Shown here in pieces: positions 39,572 to 52,800 of a DNA stretch of 64,000 nt. Positions within the stretch are counted from its first letter, which is position 1; each line of letters opens with the position of its first letter. A program made the position numbers and the translations under genes. Origin of the DNA: Acanthochromis polyacanthus (lineage: Eukaryota; Chordata; Actinopteri; Pomacentridae); NCBI RefSeq assembly GCF_021347895.1, contig NC_067122.1:11211983-11275982 (forward strand), given 5' to 3'. The notes under the pieces are model-generated. The model searched no databases and was not told the origin of the DNA. It saw nothing but the letters and a program-made list of their open reading frames with translations.

Positions 39572-42500
39572 CACTGCATTTCTGTTAGTTTTGTAATGCA
39601 GCTATAATTGTTAAATAAGCTATTTCATCCCATTTGTATGTTTTGTGGGAACAAATGCTCAACACATATCCGTTGTTCAGAGGTATTCACTGAGTTGACT
39701 TTAATGCATAAAATAGAGGCAGCCTATGGCATTTTTATTAGACAATAATTATTCAAAGTCCACACTTGACAGTTTTGAAGTTTAACAGCTGGATCCTCTA
39801 CATCTTGTCAATGTTAAAGAACAAACTTCCTGCAATGACTCCTGTCTTTGCCATGTTTTTTTTTACGATCCCTTCAAATTGAAGACTATGTACAATTTTT
39901 AAGAGTGCAGCCATGGCCAGAGGCGTGTAAATAAGCTGGGAAAAATGGCCACAATATAAAACATAGTTGTGGACTTCTAAATGATGTTTTTAGTGTTTAT
40001 CTTGGCCTAAGTCAGTCCAGTCACTACTTTATTAAGGCACAGAGATGTAGAGGGGGGCTGAATGGAGTGAGTGGGAGAATAACTGACAGGGAAATTGGCA
40101 GAGGGAAATTATTGTTATTCCACAATTAAATTATATATACTGGGTGGAATCACCCCTGACAGGGCTGACCATAGCAGCGCTCCTAATGTGTGCATGTGTA
40201 TGTGAGAGTGAGTGTGAAACTTTTATCCGACTACCAAGGCCACTGAGGCTATACTGGCAGGGAGGAGAATGTAGAAAGAGAATCGGAAGGAGAGCGAATT
40301 AAAGAGAAAGGAAAGTACTAACATCAACAGAGTGAAGCAAAAACAGTCTATTTTAAGGCTGAGTGGGTGTTAGGAAAAACACAGCAAACCCCCAGTAATG
40401 AACCTATTTTGAACAGTTTGTGACGACAACAGAGTATGTAAAATAAACCATCCTTGATTTTCCGCCGGGGAAATCGGACCGCAGTCACACTGTATGTTTG
40501 GGGCGAAAAACATATTGCAGATGCTGTGAAAAACCCTTTCATCTTCAATTTGGGCCATTTTCTCAAGCAGAAATCTGACCTTGTCCTTGTCTGAAAGCAT
40601 TAAAAACACACTGTCAAATGTGAAAATGAATGGGTTTCAGATATAAAAAATGGCCGCTCAGTCTTCATTCTTCATGAAACAATGACTCTTTGAATACACA
40701 AGGTTTCGGTGATATGTAAGTAAACTAGCCCTATTTTCTATCCAGTGAAATTAATGATCCATGAAACGTGGGCAAAAACAAAGAAGAGGGTTACACTAGC
40801 TTGTGTTGGTGTTGGCTTCAGCAGGCCACCAGAAAAATTAGATTGTAGTATAAATTTTAGAGATCCCTGGATTTTTTTTTAATGTAACAATGATCTCTCA
40901 TTTACTCATGTTTAACTTTTTTTCTGTAAAAAAAAAAAAAATGACTTGAAGCCATTTGAACAGTCTCACAGGTTCTAATAAGGAGTCATTATTTTTGAAG
41001 TATAATGTTGTATTTCTCCCTAGATCTATTGGGAAATTTCCTTTCTGCTTATTTTAATCATATAGGAGCAATACTGCCAAGATCTGTTTCAAGGTCATTT
41101 ACACCTCAAATTTGATCCATTTATTGCTTCATTACAGACAGATCTGATGGATGATATGTAGTTCATTTGCATTATCTCCACCTTGACTTTCTATCACTGC
41201 AAGCTAGTTCTGATTTGAAGATGTTGCCAGGAGATCTATCTTGCTTGCTGTCCTCTTGTATCAGGAAACAAAGTAGCTCTTGTATGGTGCACGTTTTCTT
41301 TAAAAGAGCACATGATGAGGGATCTGCTATATCTCCCCACCCTCCACATGTTTCGTATATGCAGCTTTATGAGTCCGTCAATGAAATCAGATCCCCCCGT
41401 GGATCACTTTGATGAAAAGCCTTTTTTTCTGCATGTGTTTTTTTTTCTCTCCTCTCATTTCTGTCTCCATTTCTGTGTGCAAAAATCTAGAGAGAATCAA
41501 TAAGTGTTGTGTTTCTTCATTGCGCCGACTGGGACTGCGTATGTGTTTGGTTGTAATGACAGTCAACCTTGTTTTTCATTCCACTTTAGGTCGATACTGC
41601 ATATGAGACAGAGTGTAGTTTATGAAGAGCTAATAGTCAGAGACAGCAGTGACCTGGTTATGAGCTAGAAGAACAAGCACATATCAAAGAAATGTGTGTT
41701 CATATGTGTGCGCATGAATAAATAATGAGTTAAAGCTCAATATGATGACTTTGCGCAACAGCGGCACCCTGAAGAGAAAGTTAAAATTCAGAGATGCTGT
41801 GTCTTAGTTTTCATCATGAAAGAGAACCAGTGATGTTAGCTTTATGTATATTATAAATTGTCTTAGTGAGCTTTAAAATTACAATAATTTCCTGAATCCT
41901 CTGTCCTCAAATAAAGAAAAAGCATCAAAAATACACAAAAGGGGCAATATCTCATCCACAACAATGAATTAGTTTCTTAATAAACTACATTAGATGATTC
42001 CTGTTGGTCATCAGCTCTTTACATAAATTTGTTAAAAATAATTTTCACAACCAAAGGGGAAATCCAAAATGGTTCCACATTTAAGTCATGAAAAATACTT
42101 TTCTGCCTCATTGTGATTTCTCAGAAGCACAAAATGTTAGTTTTTTGTTGGTTTATGTCATGTAATTTAGCAGTCTTTTTCAACCTTTCTGAATTGTGTC
42201 CTTTCAAAATAAAGCAATGTGTACTCCCTTGTCAGGTTTAATATTGTGCATTGTAAGCCAGGAATTGACCACCATAGATTATTTGTTGATTAATTTTAAA
42301 GTCCAATGGGAAAGCAAATATATTTATGTAAAAGTAGACATAATTTGACCATTTGCAGAATTTCTTTATCGTTTGTTTAGATACCTTCAGTCCCCTCAAA
42401 TTTATTTTGCCGTGTCTTTTAGGGTTCTTGACTCACAGATTGGAGCCGGTGTCATAGAAAAAAGTCTTTATTGTCTCAACTTACTTATTTATGGAAGGCT

Positions 42501-42662
42501 ATCAGTTCAGTTTTCCTCTGTAAAAATTTAAGGGCAAAAGGGAGCAAGGACTTGAACATGTATTTTGGATGAAATTTATTTGACATTTTTAACCGTCAGA
42601 CCAATAAGTGGCACCAAAGACTGTGTTTTTCTAACAATCAGTTTTTCTGTTTCTCTGTCCAG

Positions 42663-42733
42663 CACCCTCAACAACAACAACATCACCCTCATCCCGCTGT
42701 CCAGCTTCAACCACATGCCAAGCTGCGGACACT
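42663..42733 (+). CDS. slit3: slit3-like exon C: one LRR of D1, with 1-nt deletion
   Basis: Bounded by acceptor ctgtccag and donor gtgagt. Starting with the C that completes exon B's Leu codon, it encodes TLNNNNITLIPLSSFNHMP and then should read K-L-R-T-L into exon D. The sequence reads cacatgccaagctgcgg. A vertebrate SLIT exon needs one more A (ccaaag instead of ccaag), and the exon measures 71 nt where its neighbours are 72. Uncorrected, the frame shifts to SCGH and leaves exon D out of frame. Exon identity and borders are clear. I think a consensus error in an A run is likelier than a true null allele. Confidence 0.92.
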
Positions 42734-45109
42734 GTGAGTATAACGCACAAAGACACACCACAAATTACAAACATATACTACAGACACTGACACACAGACT
42801 GTGTGGTTGCACATACGCACATGCACACAGTGGTATTGGTTCCTGCTCAACATGCACTGAACACACAAACACACACACACACACAAACACATCATGGGCA
42901 GCAGAGCTTGTGCATGATCATCTAATCATGCCATAATAAGACACCAACTCTTCTATTGTTTCATGACTGTGAATAATCATGTGGCCAGTACAAACACACG
43001 GACGCACAAAGAGATGCACAGATACAGACAGGGAAGGAGATGGATGCAGTGACAAATATGTGCAGGCACCACACACATTGATACACACACACACACATAC
43101 ACACTTGAGTAATGGTAACCTCATTAATACCACAAGAAAGGCTTGTTTAGGCTCTACAGTTCAATCTGCTTTGATTCATTAGAGGAAACCTAAGTTACTG
43201 ATGGTACTGATGTAAGCACACACAGACACACACACACGCAGACACTAACAAACACACACACAGAGTTGTGCTCCAACACGCATCCCCGGCCAAATCATCT
43301 CCTCTGACTGATTTGAGGGGGGCTTTGATTTGTGTGTGTGTTATTTTCTGTGTTTAGTTGTGTGAAGGAGATCTTACAGTTGCCAAGGCGATGGCATGAC
43401 ATCTCAAGGGAGTTTCTGCCCATAATCTCGTGGGACTGTCTGAGAGGCAGACCATTGGTTGCGTTCCTGCTGGCCACACTGGGGTTGAATTCCGCCTAAC
43501 CAGCATGCACAGAAAGGGATTTCCTCCCCAAATCACCATTTTCAAGGGGCTCTGGTGTGGTCACACAGCCCTACTTAACATTCAGAAATGGGGATTTCTA
43601 AATACACAACACAGCTACATACAAGCAGGATAACATTTTGCAGACGTTCAGTTATCTTTCATGACCATATTTTTGTTGCTCATCTTTTGACCGACAACGT
43701 CCGTCAACAGCCAATCCTAAAGTTCCCATTTTGAGCGTACTACTGTAGTTCTAGTGGCGATACAACTTGAAATCAGCCCTTTAAAGCTGGATTTCAGGCA
43801 GCAATCCAGCTACACAGTTGCCAGCTGAGTGCAGAGTTACCAATACCCAATATTTTTTAATCAGAGACCCTCGTCTGCTTCTGTTTTATGTCAACAATGA
43901 GTGACTGCCTCCTCTGATTTCCTTGTTCCTCCTCCTTTCTTCTCTCGTTCTCAGTGTTTCTTCATCAAAATTCTTCCTTCCATCTTCTAAAAAAATGCTT
44001 TATTTTGTTTTCCCTTTTTCCTCTTTTTATTTTTCTCTAATATGTCTTTACTGTGTCCTCTTGCATTCCTTTTCTCCTTACTTTGTCTTCACCTGTCCTC
44101 TTGTCCGCTTTCATCCTCCTTTTCTGTCTTTCATCTCCTTTCTGTACATGTTTATATATCCGTTTACCCTCACTTTCCTTTCACTAATCTGCCTCTTCAC
44201 CCTCCTCATTCTTCTTCTCCTTCTCACCTCCTTCTCTTTATTAAATTTTGTGTTTGTATTGAGTTTGCGGCTTTTATAAAAATGACTCATTCAATCAAAA
44301 GTCTTGAAATATCCCTGATATGATTAGCAGGGAAAGCCTAAAAATGTGTGGAAACTTCTTTAGACACAGAATGGTTTACTTCCCCTGTAGCCTTTGGCCA
44401 GTGTTATATTTTCCATGTCAGTGAGTGTGCAAGGGGGACATGAAAGTCTGCAAGAGTTTGCATCGACCTCTCTGTGGATGTTAGCCTGCAGTCCAAAATT
44501 TGTGTCCACACGGGCTGTAGTGAGCATGCACAGAGTACCTCTACTGTGCATGTATGGAACAGAGTCCTCCAGTGGACCACAAGTGAGCTACAAACTAGTA
44601 TAATAGCAACAACTACTGTGTGTCCATGGCGACTGCAGCTGCCCTTGTTCACATACCCAAGGGAGTTTAATCGAGGCTGTAAGATTCTGTGATGTCTTCA
44701 TACATTTACAATGCATGTATTTAATTTCCATATTTTCTCTCTTAATAATCCACATTTGTCTCTGTGCTATTCTTCCACTTTTCTTTCTCTTTTTCTGCAG
44801 TGTCCATGTAGTCTATGAGCGGTAATAACATCACACCATGGTGTCTCTCATTCAGAAATCTGAACCACTGAAAAGATTACAACTCCTACAGCTTATGTGT
44901 ATGTGTGTAGATGTGTGTGTGTGTGAGAGAGATGCATACATATCAGACTCACACACACTCGCCAATCCACCACGCCCATCACCTTTAGTCACCCGCAACC
45001 AGTAAGCTCAATAGACACAATCACACTGACTTACAGCTACACACAAATACATTCCACACACACACACATCCACACAAACACAGCGCTTTCCCCATACCCC
45101 CTGCCTGTT

Positions 45110-45360
45110 CCCATTCTCCCCTGTGTTTTAATCCTACTTGTCAGTAATTAAGGCTGAGCCGGGGGTGGGCCAGGACGTGGCTATCTCCAGGCGGGGGTTT
45201 GACTATAAACTGGATTTATAATGGGAGAGCGGTATTAAAACCCACTGCCCCCGCTGCTAGCATCAATGAGACCATCTCTGTTCCATAACAGGATTTGTCC
45301 TCTGCTTTATTACAAAAGGAGGCCTGTCTTCTGAAAGGCTAGATATCCCGGCTGGCATAT
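45110..45360. promoter_or_regulatory. Possible conserved non-coding element (unverified)
   Basis: A block of higher-complexity sequence (cagtaattaagg, ggctgagccggggg, ctttattacaaaagg, ataacaggattt) directly upstream of the CT array and distinct from its AT-rich, CA-rich surroundings. It could be an intronic enhancer, but there is no direct evidence. Confidence 0.22.
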
Positions 45361-45410
45361 AATACGCTGACAAGACATTCTGCTGTTCATCCGCCCTTCT
45401 CCTCCTCTTC

Positions 45411-45418
45411 GTCTCTCT

Positions 45419-45480
<62 letters not shown>

Positions 45481-45496
45481 TCTCTCTCTCTCTCTC
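45411..45496 (+). repeat. (CT)n microsatellite
   Basis: Nearly pure CT array with two small interruptions (ctctcttctc near 45420 and tccctc near 45476). Confidence 0.97.
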
Positions 45497-46773
45497 AAGG
45501 TGTCAAATGCAGCCAGTGCAGCCTGTAGAGAGTCTCAGCTCAGTGAAAGAACACCTGATGCGTTCTATATTAAGCAGCACCTGTTAATTAATGCTTCAAG
45601 TGAAATTTAAAACCGCCTATTAGTGTAAAATGTTACTCCAAACTATGTAAAATAGCAAATGGCAATTCTCATCAGCATCTTCAGTGGCGTCACCCAATGG
45701 GAGACTCAGCTATAGCATTTAATTAAACTCACTTACAACATAATGCGAAGTTTAACATAAGTGCCAATTCATGGTTTCCACGTCCCCATGGCTGCAAGCA
45801 TCTGTGGGACATAAATTTCATTATCTGCCCAAGTCTGCTCAGGTCAGCGGAAATAGTCCTTATGAAAAGTGTGTGTTCTGTGAATTACCCCCAGCAACAA
45901 GGACTCTGGAAAAATAAGTTTCCATTGCTTTTTTCATATGTACATTTTCAGTGCTATGACCACAACAATGGAAATGTTAAGCATCTCTATTATATGAGAG
46001 TAGAGGGCAATACGAGAGATGAATACAGATAAAACCAAAACTTAGTGATGGGTAGATGCCAGTAGGTGAAAAAGTGCCTCTTATCTTTGATATCATCATC
46101 AAGGGGCACACCTCATTTAATCACATGTCCAATTCTAGCCTCAATAACAGCCAGCCAAAATGACCAAAAATACTCAAAAGAAATCAAAAATATCTTTCTC
46201 AATTCATTTATTTGCTCCCACGTCTCTCCCTCTGCTCATTTTCTGATTTCGGTTTCCCCTTTTAATTTCAGCTCCCGTCTCTATGTCCACTCTTTTCATA
46301 TTGTCCAATTAGTTCTTTACTTTTTTCAACCTGTTTTCTATTAAATTCAATTCAATTTCTTCACCTTTCCAATCTCTTTCTACTTCACTCTTCCGTCTCT
46401 CTCTGTTTCTGTAATTTTTTTTTTTGAATATGTGTTCTGTCTCTAAAGGGAGTCATATTGTCACAGACCTTCGAGAAATGACAGCGGAGAATATTACTGT
46501 GTGTCTTTGTGTATGAGCGCCTGGTTTTGTGTGTGTGTGTTCAGCAATAGACGCATGATCCTGGTCAAGGATGTAAGCTGTGTGAAAAATTGAACCAACT
46601 GTATTTGAATGTTAACTCAAACACATTTGCTGCCACCGAGTGAGTGTGCTGTGGATTAACGGAGCTTCTCTCCAAAGTCAAATATTCAGATTGGATAGTC
46701 GTCGCATATTCATTTGAAAAATTAAATGAAAAACAATATTTCAGTGTGCATTTCTTCCTCCTTCTCTTCTCAG

Positions 46774-46937
46774 CCGTCTGCACTCCAACAACCTCCACTG
46801 TGACTGTCACCTGTCCTGGCTCTCTGATTGGCTCAGAGCCCGGCGGGGTTTGGCTCCCTTCACCCAGTGCATGGCCCCCGCCCACATGAGGGGCCTCAAC
46901 GTCCCGGATGTGCAGAAGAAGGATTTTATCTGTAATG
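46774..46937 (+). CDS. slit3: slit3-like exon D: end of D1 with LRRCT cap
   Basis: This 164-nt exon has acceptor ctcttctcag and donor gtgagt. After the C that completes a split Leu it encodes [20 protein letters not shown], then an Arg-rich turn, [19 protein letters not shown], and KKDFICN. The CDC and the later Cys of TQC and FIC are the four disulphide cysteines of an LRR C-terminal cap. WLSDWLR is diagnostic of SLIT D1. CMAP..RG.NV.DVQKK is the SLIT3 pattern; SLIT2 has CMGP and VQKRE. The length and the phase-1 end equal the human exon as I remember it. It closes the first LRR domain. The following exon (spacer plus the D2 N-terminal cap) is not visible downstream in this window. Confidence 0.95.
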
Positions 46938-47557
46938 GTGAGTCGACATTAACACAGATAAAATAGATCCGACTCAAATATCACAGAGCTTTAATGGCAT
47001 GTCTTCACATTCATAGAATTACTAATCTTCAATGGTCTTTATTTCCTATCAAACACCGTTAACAAAGTGTTTTCACTGGCTTTAGAATGTAAAAATATTT
47101 ATGGAGAATATGCCGGTTTTGGTTCCCATGCGACCACATGTTAATACATCAACTATGATAGTGTTACAGAGAACTACACCACGTAAAATCCTACATTTAC
47201 TGCCACAAAGTTGACCTATTTAGCAACAGTGATATGCATAATGTATAATTTAGAGAGTGGAGTCAAGAAGAAGTTGACTGTTGACTGCGGTGCTGTTGAC
47301 AGCTGACTTTTTGACGCCTTGTTTAACCAAACAGACAATGTAGTTGACCTGAGGATCATCATTACAGGCGGTGCTGTTATCGGCTCCAGACAGCACAGCG
47401 TCGAGTTTATAACACTGAAAGAATTACACCGTGTAGAGCATGCAATCAGCCAAAAAGCCAGTAATGTTATCAGCTGCAGATAGTATAGGCAGTGTTTATA
47501 GGGCTCTGATTCAGCTCTCTGTGCTAATAGACTGTCAGGCTGCTTCTCTCTCTCTCT
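46938..47557 (+). other. slit3: slit3-like intron after exon D, clean part
   Basis: Ordinary intron beginning with gtgagt. Between about 47284 and 47510 it holds diverged repeats of a ~90-bp motif (gtgctgttatcggctccaga against aatgttatcagctgcagata). It ends in a short CT run at about 47547-47556, where the noisy duplicate begins. Confidence 0.75.
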
Positions 47558-48915
47558 AGTCCCAGCCTTTAATTTCCCTCTTATCCCACTTTATTTCCTC
47601 TTACATCTTTTCCCAACCCCCCCCCCCACTGTCCCTCCATCCCTCCTCCATTTAGAACAAGGTGACTCTGCAGTAAAAAGTCCAACACACTCCATTATAC
47701 TCCAAGAGTAACAAAAACTTCATGAAATTCCCTGTCCCTGGTGGACCAGCACTGATTTTCTCATATGTCTCTCTCTCCCTTCAACGCTTTGTCTCTCTCT
47801 CCTCTTTCCCTTGCGTCACCCTCTCCTCTGTCGTCTTTTCACTGCCTCCTACTCTCAATACATGTCTCCCCTCTTTTTGGTCTCTCTCACTCTTTTTCGA
47901 GGGTAGGGTCTCTATCTTTTCTCTGGTATTGTTCCTTTCATTGCTGCCCAGTGGCTACCATACATGTTGCCGTTTTATTGGAATTTTTTTTTTTTTTTTT
48001 TTTTGTCTTTTCAACACAAAACAGCCACACACAGCCATCACACCACACACACCCACACCCACACACACACCGCACACAGACCCTTTTCGACCCCCACTAT
48101 CAGATGACTGCTTTGGCTGAACATGCAAGAACTGGCAAATACGATTTTGTATTCCTCTGCTAACCTAGGAAGACAGGTATATGCCATAATAACCACAAAT
48201 TTTCCCCGGGGTGTTGTGTTGCTGTCCTATGGCATTGTGCTGATGCGAGGTCCTGTCATCCATCTTACTCAACCTGTCAGTCAAACTACTAATGAAGTAC
48301 GTAAATATGGGAAAGGTTTGAATGTGACAGAAAACACTGTGGCAAAGAATTCTTTAATAATAACGTTCATATTTTTTATTCGGCTTAGACCGTGCATCAT
48401 ATCTTGGATGCCTATCTTTACAATATTCTTCTTATCTAATCAGATTTTCTAAAATTCTGAATCCTCTCAGCATTTCTTATCCTGTTGAGACCGTCGTCAA
48501 TGTCTTCGCCTCTCGCACAAATGGCTCGAAAATTTACTCACAGTCTGTGAATAGTGGTCCGGTGTCCTGTCGTCCTGCTGAGGACTAGATTACAAAGCCC
48601 CGGAATGTTCACACCACTGGAGATAGGGTCATAACCCCATCTGAAACAGATTAAGACTCGGCACGGAATCCCAGCAGATCATATTTGTTCTATACCAAAC
48701 GAATGTCCTCGGCAAGAGAGTGCAATAGTCCTATATAATTCTCGCTAACAAAAAAAACCAACAAATAACAATTAATTTTTTTTTCCTCTTTTTTGCACAT
48801 CCGAAGGGACAAAGTACATACTGAGAACAAAATACGAAAGTAGCTCCTAAATAGCAACGAAAAGTAACTCTCTGTTTGCCTCAGACTGACCTGACACCTT
48901 TGCAATACCCCACCA

Positions 48916-49814
48916 ACCATTAGACACATTGAAGAAATTACAAAAAATTTTCAAAATGTGGGTGGGTTGGAGATTCCTGAAGTTTAATGGATTTCTCAGT
49001 ATTTGAGTATGGTATACTGCAAACTACCCTTGGTGGCACAGTGTCAAAAGATGCGAAAATGGATGTTTTTATTATTTTTAAGCATATCACACTACTGCAA
49101 GGCATTTGCACTGACTATCTATTCCTTTTTGCTTTAATGTTGGTCAGCTGCAGTTTCCTCGCCTGCAGGCTTATAAACTGGCATTGTTAATTGGTTGACA
49201 ACTTTTCCACAGAGGAAGTACATTGTTTTGTGCATCTTCATGGATTATGTATCAAACTATACACATGGTTTGATTTAAATTCAGCAATGTGCAGATCATT
49301 GTTGGTTGCTATTTAACAATAGGTTTTTATGAGTTTTTAAAGGCCTCTTAAACATGTTATATGTATTTTTTTTTATATATATATATTATATAATGCCCTT
49401 ATCATAAAGCAAATAAGCAGTCAGTCCCCAATTGCCTGTAAGCATTTCTGCCTAAAGCAAAGTGTACTGGTGGACAGCCATTAAATACTGGATTTCAGAA
49501 TTAACCTGGGTCTCATATAGAGCAATGGCCGCATCAAGATTCAGTTTTGGTTTAAACACATATGGCTGGATTAACTCCATAGTACAGCTAGCCCTTGTGT
49601 GGAGTTTTGACAGTGTTGAGAGAGTCGTAGTTGAGGCTGGTTTGCTTTATGCCTTTTGTAGTAGTAGCAAAGGATGGGGTGAGGAAGAGGAAACTTCAAC
49701 AGATCTGCACATTCTAAAGAGAAGCAACAGTGGTAGAGTGATATCAAAGTCTTTAAGGCCAAATGGATTTTATTTTTATGACCAATGAAAGCCTTTTCTA
49801 GTTGGCAGTTTGGA
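48916..49814. other. Copy-specific block of about 0.9 kb
   Basis: Within the noisy copy this block replaces about 90 bp of the first copy (about 6843-6930, which includes the fish repeat fragment). It is AT-rich, with ttatatatatatatt near 49371-49390, and no coding signature or terminal repeats that I could recognise. It could be an insertion in one haplotype, a deletion in the other, or foreign sequence. Confidence 0.6.
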
Positions 49815-52800
49815 TATAAAGGGATGGAGTTTCTAGGACTTTACCAATGACCCAGAAGAATTTATCAAGTGTCCATGTTGTTATATAGAAACTAGCAAAG
49901 CCGAAAGAGTATTACTGATTCCTCTGACCAATCAACAATTTCTTTAATGAATACATGTTCTACATCTATGTTATCTTTAAAGTTTCCAAAATTTACACTA
50001 TTTACCAGAGCCAAGAACAGAAAGGATTGGGTCACAAATTTCATCTTTTCAACAATTCATTGAACTAACAATATGTGCATCAGTTTGGGGTCGGCAGAAA
50101 GATGAAAAACAAATCTATCTTGAAAATGTGAATATTTAATCAAATTCACTTTATTTCTCATGTCTTATAATGTGGGCAAAATAAAGTGTTTGCCTTAAGG
50201 CAGAATTTTGGTTCAAAATAATAATTAAAAAAAAGTTCGCCTTGGTGCTAAACAGAAAGCCTACTAGGGACCTCAGGTGCATCAACAGTCATAATGATGA
50301 AAATCTTTGCATCTTTGGCTTAAACTGGGTCAGGTGAATGTTAGACCTTAAACACAGAACGCCGCTGGAACAAGTTTATGGAAGCAATTAAAATGGAATA
50401 GTTCAATAAAATCAAATGGAAGTGGAGCCCCAAGTATTTTCCAGTATTTCTTAACATCCTGTTGCTGGGCAAAAATGGTTGTACAAATAGTTGGGGTTTT
50501 TTTGTTTGTTTGTTTGTTTTTTTACATTTTTAACAAAAAAAATAAATTATCAAAAGAAATGCAACTTTTCTTTATTCTTTTTTCATTCTGGCAATTAGCT
50601 GTTTGCAACTGCACTTCCTGGTTGTGCTGTTTGTGAGCCCACAGTGAGTAAAAATGTGACAACAAAACACGGGTCAGGGGCTTTAAAAAACAGATTCTTG
50701 CATGGCTTTCTGTGATTGGTTCAACAACAGCAAACCACGAGAAGCCCTGATGCAATGTTCACTCAGATTCCAATTTCAATTCGCAATTATGAATATACTA
50801 TTTTAAGTTTATTATTAAGACATACAGGCGTTTACTACTTGCATTCAATACTTAGCTACTGGTGTTGGTCCTTTTGGCTCATCGAGGAAGATATCGATCC
50901 TCCAACAGTTACTGTATATTGTACAGGCTATAGTCACGCTTTTAAATCACAGGCGATAAAATGTGAGTCCAGTTCGTGTTTGGGAAATATACGCTGTAGC
51001 TTGGATTTGCATCGAAGCATGGACACATCAGATAAGGTGCAGCTGTTTCATATGCCCTCACATTACACCCTGCAGTGCCCAACAAGACACACCTTTTATC
51101 TTTTTGCAAGCCATCCACGTCCTATATTGTTTAACTTTGTTTTTCCATTCTGCCCTGTTCTTTCTTCGCTTCTCTTACCCACTTTTTATTGTTGATAAAT
51201 TTTAATTCAGTTTCCCACCGCTGGGTCCCACCCTGCCTGCACATCGACACAACTCAAACTACCTCAGGTGCTTTGGAGAAATGTTTCACAGTGTAATATG
51301 TTAATTTCTTTCAGCCCAAATAGCAATACAAAATAACACAAGTTAAAAAAAAAAATATCAGTGCAAGGGTTTTTTTTTTAAAAAGCACCCCGTGGTCTTT
51401 TTACCTTCTCCTTCTTGTCATCCTCTCCTTTCTTTCTCCCTCGGTTAACCTCCCAATGCCTTATGCCTTCTCACATTTGCAGTGCAGGATGGCCGTTTTT
51501 GTTTTTGAATTATGAACTACATCCGCTTTAGAGAGAAGGTGAGAACATTGTGTCGTCGCGTGCAACACATAGCCAACACCAGCGCGTTGTGTGGTCCTCT
51601 GCCATTGCAGATGTTTGCCTTTCAGTCTTTTTCTGTTTACCAAGAATTTCAACAATGGACAACTTGGAAGCCAGGCCTGAAAGATAACACCAAAAGATAT
51701 AGTAACAAGCCTCATTTTTCCTACAGGGCGTAACGCAGTGAAAGGTAGAGAAATGAAGACGTGATAGCTGGGCTTTCCTCGCAAGTTGGTTTACTCCAGA
51801 TTTCCATCATCCTTTGGCCCCTACCTTCGCATCTGTAAAATGGCAGGGAACGTGGCTAAATTCAATTAAGGTCATGATCAGCAGAGACCAGGGAGAATGT
51901 CAATCGCTTTGTCTGTTGTATCATATTTACGTAGGTTAGACAGCATATTGTCCCTAACAGTTGTAATTTTTTCATTGGAGTGAAAGGCTTTGTAAATTCA
52001 GTTTCGATGTTAATTTACTTAAACCTCATACAGGAAAAAACACTTTAAATATATGGTTTAGTTCCGCCTAGAGTCCAGACTGAATTAGAATTCTGGTTTT
52101 GTGGAGCTGCCCTTTGGTACAAACTGACTTTACATTTGACAAATATGTTTTCTCTTTTCAGCTGTTATTTTTTTTCTGGCTTGATTGATTTCTAAAGCAA
52201 CGTACATTCTATTCATTTTGACGAATCTCAAGTTGATATGAAACCACTAGGTGTCCTTGGCAGCTGTTCAGATCTCAGTTCAACAAGAAGTGGAACAGTG
52301 ATTATGGTGAAAACATGACATTAATTCCTGTATGCTTGGACATCCCCTGAAGCTAATTTGTCATTTGCCCAAGTCAAAGGCCCTCTTCCATATGTTCGAA
52401 TCCTATTTATTTGCATTAATTGCCTCGACGTCAAATGTCCAGATGGTATCACGCTGAATGGCACCAATGATCAGAATACTTCGTTAAATGGTCACAAAGA
52501 GGATTGGGATTGATGAGGGGAAATCCTCATATGGTTACGTCATCCAGCCTCTACTGCTTTCTAAACTAACAAATAGTCTTTCTCAAATTTCCAGTTGGGA
52601 AGCAATAAGATCTCCAACATGCACACTCTAGTTGAAACAATAACACTCCCTAAAGAAACAAAGAATTGCAGCAACTTCCAAAAGCAGGTTTTTTCTTCTA
52701 AGTTGTTTGAGTTTGGTTTCACTTCAAAAACAAAGTGGAAAGTTGGGTTAAGACTAAAAGTTTATAGCAAGAAGAATTTAATTAACTTTTTTTTTTTTAA

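Larger units (their letters stand above)
42734..46773 (+). other. slit3: slit3-like intron between exons C and D (4.0 kb)
   Basis: Donor gtgagt and acceptor cttctcttctcag. It contains CA clusters (about 42859-42891, 43083-43101 and 43217-43262), a pyrimidine-rich stretch (about 43920-44270) and a CT array. A strong acceptor-like site at about 44780-44800 is followed by stop codons and no LRR text, so it is not treated as an exon. Confidence 0.85.

Noticed and set aside
44780..44825. Strong acceptor-like site (ttctttttctgcag) in the exon C-D intron
   Set aside because: The sequence after it gives a stop within eight codons in the expected phase and no LRR text, and exons C and D already join perfectly in protein terms.
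46644..46889. Open frame overlapping exon D
   Set aside because: It is the wrong reading frame through the real exon; the SLIT LRRCT frame is set by the split Leu codon.
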